Shown here in pieces: positions 1-9,055 of a DNA stretch of 64,000 bases (position 1 is its first letter; every line of letters begins with the position of its first letter). The DNA is from an uncultured Pelagibacteraceae bacterium (GTDB lineage: Bacteria; Pseudomonadota; Alphaproteobacteria; Pelagibacterales; Pelagibacteraceae): assembly GCA_902625825.1 (NCBI GenBank), contig CACOCL010000001.1:1-64000 (forward strand), in the 5' to 3' direction. The notes beneath the pieces are model-generated. The model made no database searches, had not been told where the DNA came from, and saw only the letters and a program-made list of their open reading frames with translations. The position numbers and the translations under genes were made by a program.

Positions 1-151
1 ATGCTAAAGCCAAATATAGCGCAAAATGTTTAGACCTTAATTTTTCGCCACTTATAAAAATATTAAAAATTTCGTCTTTAAAAGAATAAATAAAAATTGA
101 TAGAATTAAAAAAAAACAAACCAAAATTATTAAAATATTTTTTTTATTCAT
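1..151 (-). CDS. Hypothetical membrane protein, 5' part only
   Basis: An open frame starts with ATG at 149-151 and leaves the window at base 1, so only about the first 50 residues are seen. It begins MNKKNILIILVCFFLILS, a short lysine-rich head followed by one hydrophobic stretch of about 17 residues, as in a signal anchor or uncleaved membrane segment. The rest that is visible (FKDEIFNIFISGEKLRSK) is charged and not recognisable. It is divergent from the tmRNA gene, about 40 bases away. No strong Shine-Dalgarno is seen. I do not recognise the family; the frame is supported only by being open and by the typical head. Confidence 0.5.
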   Translation of the reverse strand, partial: MNKKNILIILVCFFLILSIFIYSFKDEIFNIFISGEKLRSKHFALYLALA

Positions 152-189
152 TTGCACTTTATTTATCTAAAAATAAGGAATATATTAAT

Positions 190-272
190 TATGTTGGTTT
201 TCCAACTATGACGATAAACGAATTTCGTAATAACCATTGCGGACGTGGGGGCAGTACCCACCACCTCCACCA
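190..272 (+). ncRNA. ssrA: Two-piece tmRNA, acceptor piece (permuted ssrA)
   Basis: This is the tRNA-like 3' half of a circularly permuted tmRNA gene, which in alphaproteobacteria lies upstream of the coding half. A small hairpin (GTTGG/CCAAC, 193-206) comes first. The T arm is GTGGG at 245-249, loop GGCAGTA, CCCAC at 257-261. The acceptor strand CACCTCC is 262-268, then discriminator A and encoded CCA 270-272. It pairs over seven positions with GGGGGTG at 285-291 of the coding piece, and the third pair is G-U, the alanine identity element. The 5' end is approximate. Confidence 0.88.
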
Positions 273-284
273 TTAATTTCTTAT

Positions 285-450
285 GGGGGTGAACCAGATT
301 CGACGGGTGACTAAAAGTTGTTCTTTCGTTCGGAATTGTACCTCCGTAAAGGGCTAATTTATAATTGCTAACGAAAGTTATGCACTTGCTGCTTAATTAA
401 CTTGTTAATTAAGTAAACGGGGTATGGGGCACCTGGCAACAGAACGCCCC
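285..450 (+). ncRNA. ssrA: Two-piece tmRNA, coding piece with proteolysis tag
   Basis: The coding half starts GGGGGTGAACCAGATTCGACG, the conserved tmRNA 5' end, after a 12-base spacer (273-284) that would be removed from the precursor. The tag frame is 367-396 and encodes ANESYALAA then TAA; with the alanine carried by the RNA the tag is AANESYALAA, ending in the protease-recognised LAA. The 3' end carries the hairpin GGGGC (426-430) and GCCCC (446-450) around ACCTGGCAACAGAAC, typical of alphaproteobacterial coding pieces. It rescues stalled ribosomes and marks the products for degradation. A promoter is not obvious. Confidence 0.9.
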
Positions 451-467
451 TTCTAATCTTAAATTGT

Positions 468-488
468 GCTTATTTAATTATAATAAGC
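468..488 (+). other. Perfect 7-bp hairpin after tmRNA
   Basis: GCTTATT (468-474) and AATAAGC (482-488) form a perfect stem with a 7-base loop just after the tmRNA. There is no clean T run after it (ATTTAT follows), so it may be a weak terminator or a processing signal. Confidence 0.35.
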
Positions 489-591
489 ATTTATAAAATT
501 AAATTTTAGAATAGATTCCACTCATATTTCTTAAATATTCTTAATAGACTCTGATATAAGATATTATTTTAAATATTTTTAAAATAATTAA

Positions 592-1380
592 ATGAAAAAA
601 ATTTTCAAGTTTTTAAAGTCAATAGTCAAAAATTTGCTGCTCAAATTCAATTTAATACTTTTATTTAAGGAAGATTATTTAAAAATTGATCTTCAAAATT
701 TAAAGAAATCTTTTCTTCAAGATACACCGTTAAATAATAGATTAACAATTGAAAACTTGTTATCTCATTTTTTTAAAAATCATAAAGAAAGTAAGGGACA
801 ATTAATGCAAGATTTATTTGTTGATTATATATTAAATAAAAAAAATGGTTTGTTCGTTGAGGTTGGAGCTTGCGATGGATTAACACACTCAAATACTTAC
901 TGGCTAGAAAAGAATAAAGATTGGAGCGGTATATTATGTGAGCCAGCTAGTTTTTGGCACAAAAAACTATTTCAAAATAGACCTAATTGTATCTTAGAAA
1001 AAAGACCTATTTTTAGTGAATCAAAAAAAATTATAAATTTTAATATTCAGGCTGGAGGTAGATCATTCATTGAAAAAGAGACAAAACCTAAAAAGGAGAA
1101 TGAGATTAAGCTAGAATCAATTAGTTTGAACCAGCTGTTTTTAGAGAACAATTTAAGCAAAATTGATTATTTATCTATTGATACTGAAGGATCCGAGTTT
1201 GAAATTATAAAAAATTTAGATTTTAATAAATTTAGGCCCTGCACAATTACTATTGAGCATAATTATGAAAAAATTAAAAGAAATAAAATCCTCAATCTAT
1301 TAACAAAAAACAATTACCTCAGAGTTTTTAAACAAGTTAGTAGATTTGATGATTGGTACATTGATAAAAATATTTTATAA
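592..1380 (+). CDS. FkbM-family SAM-dependent methyltransferase
   Basis: A 262-residue protein of the FkbM methyltransferase family, which O-methylates sugars or small metabolites with S-adenosylmethionine. The SAM-binding motif FVEVGACDG is at residues 88-96, the family motif IDTEGSE at 196-202 and IEHN at 221-224. The N-terminal 60 residues are lysine-rich and less conserved. It stands alone between the tmRNA gene and ppdK, with over 100 bases of non-coding DNA on both sides, unlike the crowded genes around it. FkbM genes in SAR11-like genomes usually sit in surface-sugar islands, so a role in modifying polysaccharide is likely but inferred. Start ATG at 592; no clear ribosome site. Gain by transfer is possible. 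Confidence 0.85.
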   Translation: MKKIFKFLKSIVKNLLLKFNLILLFKEDYLKIDLQNLKKSFLQDTPLNNRLTIENLLSHFFKNHKESKGQLMQDLFVDYILNKKNGLFVEVGACDGLTHSNTYWLEKNKDWSGILCEPASFWHKKLFQNRPNCILEKRPIFSESKKIINFNIQAGGRSFIEKETKPKKENEIKLESISLNQLFLENNLSKIDYLSIDTEGSEFEIIKNLDFNKFRPCTITIEHNYEKIKRNKILNLLTKNNYLRVFKQVSRFDDWYIDKNIL

Positions 1381-1486
1381 TTTTAGAGTAAGACTTTTTA
1401 TTTTTAGAGTTATTATTCTAAGATTTAAGAGAATTCCTACATAGATTTGAATATGATTTAGATGCTATTAAACAAGTCAACATTAA

Positions 1487-1507
1487 GGGCACCTAATAAC
1501 AAAACGC
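1487..1507 (+). repeat. Degenerate copy of the tmRNA 3' end
   Basis: The 21 bases here match 430-base-region tmRNA sequence at 427-447 at 17 of 21 positions: both start GGGCACCT and share AACA-AACGC. A weaker match (AAGTCAAC against AAGTAAAC) lies just upstream in both. Together with the intact tmRNA it brackets the FkbM gene, as the two ends of an old insertion at ssrA would. Confidence 0.4.
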
Positions 1508-1526
1508 TTATTAGTTTAATTTTTTC
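1493..1526 (+). terminator. Terminator-like hairpin after fkbM
   Basis: CTAATAA (1493-1499) and TTATTAG (1508-1514) form a perfect 7-bp stem with an 8-base loop, followed on the plus strand by TTTAATTTTTTC. It could end plus-strand transcripts from the FkbM gene and overlaps the last codons of the convergent ppdK gene. The A+T-rich stem is weak. Confidence 0.4.
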
Positions 1527-4182
1527 TTTTTTTAAGTTCTGCTTGAGCAGCAGCTAGCCGAGCTATTGGAACTCTATATGGAGAACACGAAACATAGTTT
1601 AATCCAGCTTTTGAGCAAAAATCAATACTTTTTGGATCACCTCCATGTTCTCCGCAGATTCCTAATTTAATTTTTTTATTTTGTTTTTTTCCGTTATAAA
1701 CAGCAATTTTTATTAGATCTGCTACACCTTCATCTATTGAAATGAAAGGATCTATGGAAAAAATTTTATTATCAATATAATCATTTAAAAATTTTCCACT
1801 ATCATCACGACTTATACCAAATGTCGTTTGGGTTAAATCATTTGTTCCAAAACTAAAAAATTCTGCATGTTTAGCAATATCTTTTGATTTAATAGCTGCT
1901 CTTGGCAACTCAATCATTGTCCCAACTAAAAAATCTATTTTTATTTTGTTTTCATTTTGAACTTCTCTTGCAGTTTTAATTACAAGATCCTTCATTATTT
2001 TTATCTCAGCCTCAGTCGAAACAAGAGGTATCATTATTTCGGGAAAAGCTGATTTTTGTTTTGTCTTTTTTAATTCCGATAAAGCTTCAAATATTGCTTT
2101 ACATTGCATTTCATAAATTTCTGGAAAAGAAATTCCCAACCTACAGCCTCGATGACCAAGCATTGGATTTTGTTCATGAAGTTCATCAATTCTAGAAATA
2201 ACCTCTTTAATATCTGTTTCGACGGCTTTGGCAACCTCATGAATTTCTCTCTCAGATTTAGGAAGGAACTCATGTAATGGTGGATCAAGTAACCTGACGG
2301 TAACTGGTAAACCATGCATAATTTTAAAAATTTCGATGAAATCTTTTTTTTGATGAGGTAAAAGTTTTTTTAGAGCTTTGGCTCTATCTTCCTGGGTTTT
2401 AGATAAAATCATTTCTCTGACTGATAAAATCCTTTCCTCATCAAAAAACATATGTTCTGTTCTACATAGACCTATTCCTTCAGCTCCGAAATCTCTTGCT
2501 GTCTTAGTGTCAAGTGGTGTTTCAGAATTAGTTCTAATTTTTAATTTTCTTATCTTATCAGCCCAATTCATTAATTTTGAAAAATCTCCTGAAATTTCTG
2601 GTTTTACTGTAGGGACTGTACCTAAAATTACTCTTCCAGATGAGCCATCTATAGTAATTGTATCACCTTCTTTAACTTCGATTGATGATGTTTTAAATAT
2701 TTTTTGATCATAATTAATATCAATTTCACTTGAACCAGAAACACAAGGTCTACCCATACCCCTTGCAACAACTGCTGCATGACTAGTCATACCACCTCTA
2801 GCTGTTAAAATTCCTTTTGCAGCATGCATTCCTTGTATATCCTCTGGTGAGGTTTCTACCCTCACCAAGATAGTATCTTGCATCATATCATTTAATCTCT
2901 CTGCCTCTTCAGATGTAAAAACTACTTTACCACTTGCTGCACCTGGAGATGCTGGAAGACCACTAGCAATCACTTCAATTGAGCTTTTCTCATCTAAAGT
3001 AGGATGCAATAAAGTATCTAAAGAATTTGGATCAATTCTCAAAACCGCTTCATTTTTGGAAATTAATTTTTCTTTAACCATATCAACAGCAATTTTTACT
3101 GCTGATTTGGAAGTTCTTTTTCCTGAACGAGTTTGTAATATCCAAAGCTTATTATTTTCAACTGTAAATTCTACATCCTGCATATCCTTATAATGTTTCT
3201 CTAGTTTCTTTAAAATTTTATGCAATTCAGAATAAACTTTTGGCATCGATTCTTCCATTGATGGCTCTTTTACTTTTGCCTCTTTTTTTGCTTTTTGAGT
3301 TATGTACTGTGGTGTTCTTGTTCCAGCAACAACATCTTCTCCTTGAGCATTAATAAGATACTCTCCATAAATATCATTTGATCCATCTGAAGGGTTTCTT
3401 GTAAATACAACACCTGTTGCACAATCATTTCCCATGTTTCCGAAAACCATAGATTGCACATTTACGGCTGTTCCCCATTCAGAAGGAATCTGATTCAATT
3501 TTCTGTAAATTTTTGCACGATTGCTTTCCCAAGATAAAAATACAGCACTAATAGCACCAAATAATTGCTGATAAACATCTTGAGGAAATTCTTTTTTAGA
3601 TTTTTCTTTAACAGTGTTTTTAAAATCTTTAATTAATCCATCCCAATCTTGCTCATCTAGATCAGTATCTAAAAGAACACCTTTAGTTAATTTATAATTT
3701 TCAATCAATTCCTCAAAATGGTAGCTTTCTACACCCATAACTACATTTCCATACATTTGAATAAATCTTCTATAGCTATCTTTAGCGAATCTTCCATTAG
3801 AAGTTTTTTTAGCAAGAGCAACTACTGTTTTATCATTAAGACCAAGATTCAAAATTGTATCCATCATTCCCGGCATTGATACTCTTGCACCAGATCTCAC
3901 AGATAATAGAAGTGGATTCTTTAAATCCCCAAATTTTTTAGATACATCTTCTTCTATAACTTTTAATTCTTTTTTTATTTGATTGACTAATTTTAAATTT
4001 AACTTTTTTTTATCTTTATAAAATATCTCACAAACTTTCGTAGATATAGTAAATCCAGGAGGTACAGGTAAACCTAATCTGCCCATTTCAGATAAATTTG
4101 CACCTTTGCCACCTAAAAAATTTTTTGGATTCTTAATCTTTTTTGTATCTTTTGACTGAAAATTTAAAATTAACTTATTCAT
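1516..4182 (-). CDS. ppdK: Pyruvate, phosphate dikinase
   Basis: PPDK interconverts pyruvate + ATP + phosphate and PEP + AMP + pyrophosphate. The 888-residue length matches the family. The N-terminal ATP-binding domain has GGKGANLSEMGRLGLPVPPG at 24-43. The swivelling phosphohistidine domain has GGMTSHAAV with the catalytic His at about 468. The C-terminal PEP/pyruvate barrel has the active-site Cys at about 843 in GICGEHGGDP. No pyruvate kinase is seen in this window, so PPDK is the only PEP-pyruvate enzyme here and probably serves gluconeogenesis with the fba-pgk-gapA block. Its ATG overlaps the 3' end of glyS by 8 bases, so it is co-transcribed as the last gene of the sppA-glyQ-glyS-ppdK series. 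Confidence 0.98.
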   Translation of the reverse strand: MNKLILNFQSKDTKKIKNPKNFLGGKGANLSEMGRLGLPVPPGFTISTKVCEIFYKDKKKLNLKLVNQIKKELKVIEEDVSKKFGDLKNPLLLSVRSGARVSMPGMMDTILNLGLNDKTVVALAKKTSNGRFAKDSYRRFIQMYGNVVMGVESYHFEELIENYKLTKGVLLDTDLDEQDWDGLIKDFKNTVKEKSKKEFPQDVYQQLFGAISAVFLSWESNRAKIYRKLNQIPSEWGTAVNVQSMVFGNMGNDCATGVVFTRNPSDGSNDIYGEYLINAQGEDVVAGTRTPQYITQKAKKEAKVKEPSMEESMPKVYSELHKILKKLEKHYKDMQDVEFTVENNKLWILQTRSGKRTSKSAVKIAVDMVKEKLISKNEAVLRIDPNSLDTLLHPTLDEKSSIEVIASGLPASPGAASGKVVFTSEEAERLNDMMQDTILVRVETSPEDIQGMHAAKGILTARGGMTSHAAVVARGMGRPCVSGSSEIDINYDQKIFKTSSIEVKEGDTITIDGSSGRVILGTVPTVKPEISGDFSKLMNWADKIRKLKIRTNSETPLDTKTARDFGAEGIGLCRTEHMFFDEERILSVREMILSKTQEDRAKALKKLLPHQKKDFIEIFKIMHGLPVTVRLLDPPLHEFLPKSEREIHEVAKAVETDIKEVISRIDELHEQNPMLGHRGCRLGISFPEIYEMQCKAIFEALSELKKTKQKSAFPEIMIPLVSTEAEIKIMKDLVIKTAREVQNENKIKIDFLVGTMIELPRAAIKSKDIAKHAEFFSFGTNDLTQTTFGISRDDSGKFLNDYIDNKIFSIDPFISIDEGVADLIKIAVYNGKKQNKKIKLGICGEHGGDPKSIDFCSKAGLNYVSCSPYRVPIARLAAAQAELKKRKN

Positions 4183-6247
4183 TACTAGTTTTTAACATTT
4201 GAAAATTTGTAAAATTTTGAAACGTTTTACATAACATATTTATAAGTTCCAATCGATTTTTTCTTAAAGTTTCGTTTTCCTCATTTACTTTGACATTATC
4301 AAAAAATTCAAAAACTTCTTTTTTAGCATCGGCTAAAATTGACAATGATTTTTCGTAATTTTCATCATTATTGATTGTAGAATAGTACTTTTGAATTTCA
4401 TTTACTTTTTTATATAAATTTTTTTCAAAATCACTTTTAAAAATTCCAGGATCAGTTGTATTATCTATTTCAATTTTATTATTCTTCATTTCATTTTCTA
4501 AAATATTTGAGGCTCTTTTAAAGCTTGAAATAATATCTAGACCAATTTGGTTGTTTATAATTTTATTAAGACATCGTGCTTTTTCATAAGATGAAAATAT
4601 TTTATTTAGAGAAAATGATGAAATTATGGCTTCAGTTATGTCATACCTTATTTCTTTTTCTTTTAAGTAATATTTAAATCTATCTTTTAAAAATTCATTT
4701 AATTCTTTTTGCAAATTTATATTTTCAAGTCTGTAACCTTGATCTTGAAATAGGCTTGAGGAATAAATCAAAAAATCATTTATCTTTAAATTTTTTTTAT
4801 TCTCTATTAAAATTCTTATTATACCAAGCGCTATCCTTCTAAGTGCTAAAGGATCTTTAGAGCTCGTTGGTTTTTCATTAATACCAAAAAAACCAACTAT
4901 AGTATCTATTTTATCAGTAATCGATAATGCTACACTAAATGGTTTTTTAGGAACTCTAGAATTTAATCCAATCGGCAAATATTGCTCAGTCAAAGCTAAT
5001 GAAATATCTTTATCAAATCCTTGATAAGTTGAAAAATATCCTCCCATCAGACCTTGAAGTTCAGGAAATTCACCAACCAATTCAGATGTTAAATCGGTTT
5101 TACAAATTGAAGCTGATAGTTCAACTTTTTCTTTGCTAATTAATAATTCATCTGAAATCATACCACCAAGTTTTCTCATTCGTTGCACTTTGTCGAAATA
5201 ATTTCCAAGACCCTTGAAAAAATTCATAGATTTTAAATTTGATACTTTCTTAACCAAATTTTGAGCTTTGTCTTTATTCCAAAAAAATTCTGCATCACTT
5301 AATCTTGCCTCTACCACTCTTTCATTTCCTATTTTAATGAGACCTTTATGATCTTTTCGATTAGCAACAATCAAAAATTGATTGGTAATCTCATTTTTAT
5401 CATTAAAAGTAGGAAAATATTTCTGATGTGTCTCCATTGTTAAAGTTAAAATCTCTTTAGGAACTGATAAAAACTTTTTATCAAAATTACATAATAAGAC
5501 ATTTGGGCTATCTACTAAATTTACAACTTCATCAATTAATTTTGGATTATCATTAATTTTTAGTCCTTTTTTGTTTAAAATTTTTGTAAAATTGCTGTTT
5601 ATTATCTTTAATCTCTTATTTTGATCGATAAATATTCCCTGTTTTTCAAAAAACTTCTCATAATCTTTAAAATTATCAAAATTTTTTTTCTTATCCTCAA
5701 GGTCTTTATCTACAAATGTTGAGTTTGAAGAAACAAGATGATGAAAATTAAAACTAAGAATTTTTTTATCAAATATTGATAAAATTGATTTTAATGGTCT
5801 TCCCCAATTCAAATCATATTCACCCCATTTCATTGATTTTTTCCATTGATAGTTTGCTAAAATTTTTGGAATAAATTCAATTAAAAAATCATATGTTTTT
5901 AAAGACTTTGCTTCTGTTTGATAAAAATAAAACTCTCCTTTCTCTGTTTTTTTTTTATATAAATTCTTTCTTTCTATTTTATTAGATCTAACAAAACCTT
6001 CAATTGCTTGCTCAGGAGCTTCGGTTTTAGGTCCTCTAATCTCTTCTGATTTGGTGCTAATCAAATTATCCAAATCTTCAAAAACTATAACAACTCTATT
6101 AGGTGAAGATAAAGAAAAACTTTTTTTTGATTTAATTAAATTTTTGTCAAACAAATTTTTGAAATCGTCTAGAATTTTTTCTCTTAAACTTTTTTGAAGA
6201 CCAGAAGGAATTTCCTCACTAAAAAGCTCTAAAAAAAATTCTGACAT
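4175..6247 (-). CDS. glyS: Glycyl-tRNA synthetase beta subunit
   Basis: This subunit of the alpha2-beta2 glycyl-tRNA synthetase binds tRNA-Gly and works with GlyQ, which holds the aminoacylation site. From the ATG at 6245-6247 the protein is 690 residues and begins MSEFFLELFSEEIPSG, the usual GlyS start; a TTG 18 bases upstream lies inside glyQ and is less likely. Central features include METHQKYFP and LLPxxP-free HD-like helices typical of the family, and the C-terminal third resembles the DALR anticodon-binding domain. The start is one base after the glyQ stop region, so translation is likely coupled. Length and order glyQ-glyS are normal. Confidence 0.97.
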   Translation of the reverse strand: MSEFFLELFSEEIPSGLQKSLREKILDDFKNLFDKNLIKSKKSFSLSSPNRVVIVFEDLDNLISTKSEEIRGPKTEAPEQAIEGFVRSNKIERKNLYKKKTEKGEFYFYQTEAKSLKTYDFLIEFIPKILANYQWKKSMKWGEYDLNWGRPLKSILSIFDKKILSFNFHHLVSSNSTFVDKDLEDKKKNFDNFKDYEKFFEKQGIFIDQNKRLKIINSNFTKILNKKGLKINDNPKLIDEVVNLVDSPNVLLCNFDKKFLSVPKEILTLTMETHQKYFPTFNDKNEITNQFLIVANRKDHKGLIKIGNERVVEARLSDAEFFWNKDKAQNLVKKVSNLKSMNFFKGLGNYFDKVQRMRKLGGMISDELLISKEKVELSASICKTDLTSELVGEFPELQGLMGGYFSTYQGFDKDISLALTEQYLPIGLNSRVPKKPFSVALSITDKIDTIVGFFGINEKPTSSKDPLALRRIALGIIRILIENKKNLKINDFLIYSSSLFQDQGYRLENINLQKELNEFLKDRFKYYLKEKEIRYDITEAIISSFSLNKIFSSYEKARCLNKIINNQIGLDIISSFKRASNILENEMKNNKIEIDNTTDPGIFKSDFEKNLYKKVNEIQKYYSTINNDENYEKSLSILADAKKEVFEFFDNVKVNEENETLRKNRLELINMLCKTFQNFTNFQMLKTSNE

Positions 6248-6248
6248 C

Positions 6249-7130
6249 TTATATTTGAGTATCAATCCAAATCTTTGCTGCAGATTTTGTTATTTCTCTT
6301 ATTCTGCTAATATATTCAGCTCTTTGTGCTACACTAATTGCTCCTCGTGCATCTAAAACATTAAAAATATGACTTGCTTTTAAACATTGGTCATATGCTG
6401 GTAAAGATACCTTTTTTTCAACTAATGATTTTGCTTCATTTTCGAACATATCAAAAATCTTAAAAAGATTTTCTGTATTTGCATGTTCAAAATTGTATGC
6501 TGAAAACTCTTTTTCAGCTTGATGAAAAACTTCTCCGTATTTCACGTCTTCATTATTCCAAATCAAGTCATAAACATTTTTTTTTTGTTGAGTAAACATA
6601 CAAATTCTCTCTAAACCATAAGTTAATTCAACAGAAACAGGTTTGCATTCAAAACCTGCCATTTGCTGAAAATAGGTAAACTGGGTAATTTCCATTCCAT
6701 CGCACCATACTTCCCATCCAAGTCCTGCCGCTCCAAGAGTTGGGCTTTCCCAATCATCTTCTACAAACCTAATATCATGATCTTTGTGATTAATACCTAT
6801 GACTGACAAACTATTTAAATAAAGTTTTTTAATGTTTGATGGAGATGGTTTTATTATAACTTGAAACTGATAATAATGTTGAAGTCTATTTGGATTATCT
6901 CCATACCTGCCATCCGTTGGTCTTCTTGAAGGTTGAACATAAGCAGCTTTCCATGGTTTAGGTCCAAGAGATCTCAATGTAGTAGCTGGATGAAATGTTC
7001 CAGCACCAACTTCCATGTCATAAGGTTGTAAAATTACACAACCATGTTTACTCCAAAATTTTTGTAAATTAAAAATTGTGTCTTGAAAAGTTTGAAACTT
7101 TGGAGTTTTTTTATTCTTTTTAGAGGCCAT
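6249..7130 (-). CDS. glyQ: Glycyl-tRNA synthetase alpha subunit
   Basis: The class II catalytic subunit that joins glycine to tRNA-Gly with ATP. I place the start at ATG 7128-7130, giving 293 residues and the usual head [19 protein letters not shown]; a more upstream ATG at 7187 would add 19 residues lying inside the preceding peptidase gene. Class II motifs visible include [40 protein letters not shown], and [20 protein letters not shown]. The gene overlaps the upstream S49 peptidase by 11 bases and is followed directly by glyS. Very conserved family with normal length. Confidence 0.97.
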   Translation of the reverse strand: MASKKNKKTPKFQTFQDTIFNLQKFWSKHGCVILQPYDMEVGAGTFHPATTLRSLGPKPWKAAYVQPSRRPTDGRYGDNPNRLQHYYQFQVIIKPSPSNIKKLYLNSLSVIGINHKDHDIRFVEDDWESPTLGAAGLGWEVWCDGMEITQFTYFQQMAGFECKPVSVELTYGLERICMFTQQKKNVYDLIWNNEDVKYGEVFHQAEKEFSAYNFEHANTENLFKIFDMFENEAKSLVEKKVSLPAYDQCLKASHIFNVLDARGAISVAQRAEYISRIREITKSAAKIWIDTQI

Positions 7131-7926
7131 ATCTTTGCCAGACAGATTTTTCATCCAATATATTTGCAAGCTGATCAACACGGTCATTTGATGATGATAA
7201 TTTTTTACTTAACCAGCTTTTTGATTTTTCAAATTTTTTGATTACTACATCTTCTCCATATTTTTCTCTTAATATTTGATTAGCATCTCCAACTTCATCA
7301 ATTAAACCTAGATCTTTTGCTTTTCTACCTGACCAAAACTCTCCTGAAAATAACTCTACTTCAGTTTTTTTTAATTTAGAACCTCTGCTTTTTTCAACAA
7401 CTTCAATAAAATCTTTATGCAAGTCTAACTGAATATTTTTAAGTCTTTCTATATCTTCCTTTTTTTCTTCTTGAAAGGGATCTAATGTACTTTTGTTTTT
7501 ACCAGCAGTATGAACTCTTCTTTCAACACCAATTTTCTTTATTAGCTCAGTAAACCCAAATGAAGAATAGATAACTCCAATAGAACCAATAATAGAACTT
7601 GAGTTTGCATATATTTCATCTCCAGCACACGCAATTAAGTAACCGCCTGAAGCCGCTACATCTTCGGCAAAAACTATCACTTTTTTCTTATTTTTTTTAG
7701 CTTGTTGTCGTATAAAATTATAAATCAAATGAGATTGAACTGGAGATCCTCCAGGAGAATTAATTGTAATTGCAACACATGGTGCTTTTTTTAAAGCAAA
7801 AGCTTTGGAGATGATCTCCTCTTGACCTGAAAAATCTATCCCCTGCTTAAACTTTCCTACATTTCCAATAATTCCACTTAATTTAATATGTGGAATAATT
7901 TTTTTCTTTCTAAAAAAAGAGAACAT
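7120..7926 (-). CDS. sppA: S49-family signal peptide peptidase (short SppA type)
   Basis: A 268-residue serine protease of the ClpP-crotonase fold that cuts signal peptides left in the membrane. The Ser/Lys dyad can be placed: Ser93 in AASGGY and Lys145 in AGKNKS, 52 residues apart as in the short Bacillus SppA. The oxyanion region NSPGGSP is at 57-62. There is no hydrophobic N-terminal anchor, the head being [12 protein letters not shown], so it may act in the cytoplasm or at the membrane face like short S49 members. It leads the glyQ-glyS-ppdK series and is divergent from the polyprenyl synthase gene across about 115 bases. Which S49 subgroup it belongs to is uncertain. Confidence 0.9.
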   Translation of the reverse strand: MFSFFRKKKIIPHIKLSGIIGNVGKFKQGIDFSGQEEIISKAFALKKAPCVAITINSPGGSPVQSHLIYNFIRQQAKKNKKKVIVFAEDVAASGGYLIACAGDEIYANSSSIIGSIGVIYSSFGFTELIKKIGVERRVHTAGKNKSTLDPFQEEKKEDIERLKNIQLDLHKDFIEVVEKSRGSKLKKTEVELFSGEFWSGRKAKDLGLIDEVGDANQILREKYGEDVVIKKFEKSKSWLSKKLSSSNDRVDQLANILDEKSVWQRYGL

Positions 7927-7994
7927 TTTTAATCTTTATAGAATTTTTAATTGAATATAAAGACACCTTATAATTGAAGATTTAGGTGCGTCAA

Positions 7995-8023
7995 TTGATA
8001 AGTAATAAATATAAACTTATTAT
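7995..8023 (+). promoter_or_regulatory. Candidate sigma-70 type promoter for polyprenyl synthase
   Basis: TTGATA at 7995-8000, a 17-base spacer, and TATTAT at 8018-8023 match a housekeeping promoter. A transcript start near 8030 would leave a short leader before the ATG at 8042. It lies in the divergent intergenic gap. Confidence 0.5.
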
Positions 8024-8041
8024 ATTAGTTTGTTCACATAT

Positions 8042-9055
8042 ATGGGAACTGTAATACAGCTCAAAAATCAAATTAATAATTCTTATTTTCAGCTAAAGGA
8101 TTCAGTTGAGAACAGATTATTGTTAGTTGAGGAAAAAATTAAACAAAAATTAACAAGTGAAGTTGAATTAGTTCAAAAAATGACTGACTACCATCTTGAT
8201 TCTGGTGGAAAAAGATTGAGAGCGTTACTCACTTTAGGTTCTGCAAAGTTATGCAATTACTCAAATGGTACTAGAGATATAAATTTAGCAGCTTGCGTTG
8301 AATTAATTCACTCTGCAACTTTAATGCATGACGATGTTATTGATAATGGCGCTATTAGGAGAGGAAAAAAAACTTTAAATAAAGTTTGGGATAATCATTC
8401 ATCAGTATTAGTCGGAGATTATTTACTAAGTAGATGTTTTGAAATGATGGTGGCCGACGGAAATTTAGAAGTTTTAAAATTATTATCCTCGACATCTTCA
8501 AAGATTGCTCAAGGGGAAGTATTACAACTTCAACACCAGGGTGAGGTTGATATGTTAGAAGAGACATACCTTAAAATTATATCTGCTAAGACTGCAGAAT
8601 TATTTGCGGCATCAACAAAAGTTGGAGCAATCTTATCTGACAGAAATAATAAAGAAAAAGAAGCATTAGAATTTTATGGAAGAAACCTTGGCTTAACTTT
8701 TCAAATTGCCGATGATACTTTAGATTATAATTCAGAGTTAAAGTTATTTGGAAAAAAAATTGGTAAAGATTTCTATGAAGGTAAAGTTACTCTACCTATA
8801 ATCTTATTATTTCAAAAAGCTAATTATGAAGAAAAGCAAAAATTAAAAGATATTTTTTCAAAAAATACTAGAGATGAAAGAGATTTAAATTATTCATTAT
8901 CATTAATAAAAAGATATAATATCATCAATGCATGCTATCAAAAAGCTCAACACTATATTAATCTAGCCTCTAACTCACTTTCGGTTTTTAATGATTGTGA
9001 AGAAAAAAATATTCTTGAAAGTTTAACTTCTTTCAGTTTATCAAGGAATTTTTAA
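8042..9055 (+). CDS. ispB: Long-chain all-trans polyprenyl diphosphate synthase
   Basis: Makes the long isoprenoid side chain of ubiquinone from farnesyl or geranyl diphosphate and IPP. From ATG 8042 the protein has 337 residues; a TTG at 8030 is in frame but lies at the likely transcript start. The first aspartate motif is DDVID at 97-101 with RRGKK after it, and the second is DDTLD at 224-228. GGKRLR at 55-60 is the usual substrate-binding stretch. The small residues before the first motif fit a long-chain product, but chain length (octa- or decaprenyl) cannot be read safely. Its 3' end overlaps the convergent pdxH gene by 4 bases. A paralogous short-chain enzyme is at 12708-13580. Confidence 0.93.
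   Translation: MGTVIQLKNQINNSYFQLKDSVENRLLLVEEKIKQKLTSEVELVQKMTDYHLDSGGKRLRALLTLGSAKLCNYSNGTRDINLAACVELIHSATLMHDDVIDNGAIRRGKKTLNKVWDNHSSVLVGDYLLSRCFEMMVADGNLEVLKLLSSTSSKIAQGEVLQLQHQGEVDMLEETYLKIISAKTAELFAASTKVGAILSDRNNKEKEALEFYGRNLGLTFQIADDTLDYNSELKLFGKKIGKDFYEGKVTLPIILLFQKANYEEKQKLKDIFSKNTRDERDLNYSLSLIKRYNIINACYQKAQHYINLASNSLSVFNDCEEKNILESLTSFSLSRNF

Noticed and set aside
7131-7187. Longer N terminus for GlyQ from an upstream ATG
   Set aside because: The extra 19 residues lie in the peptidase gene and are not like GlyQ; ATG at 7130 gives the conserved head.
8030-8041. In-frame TTG upstream of the polyprenyl synthase ATG as the start
   Set aside because: It coincides with the transcript start expected from the promoter at 7995-8023 and leaves no ribosome site; ATG 8042 is the simpler choice.
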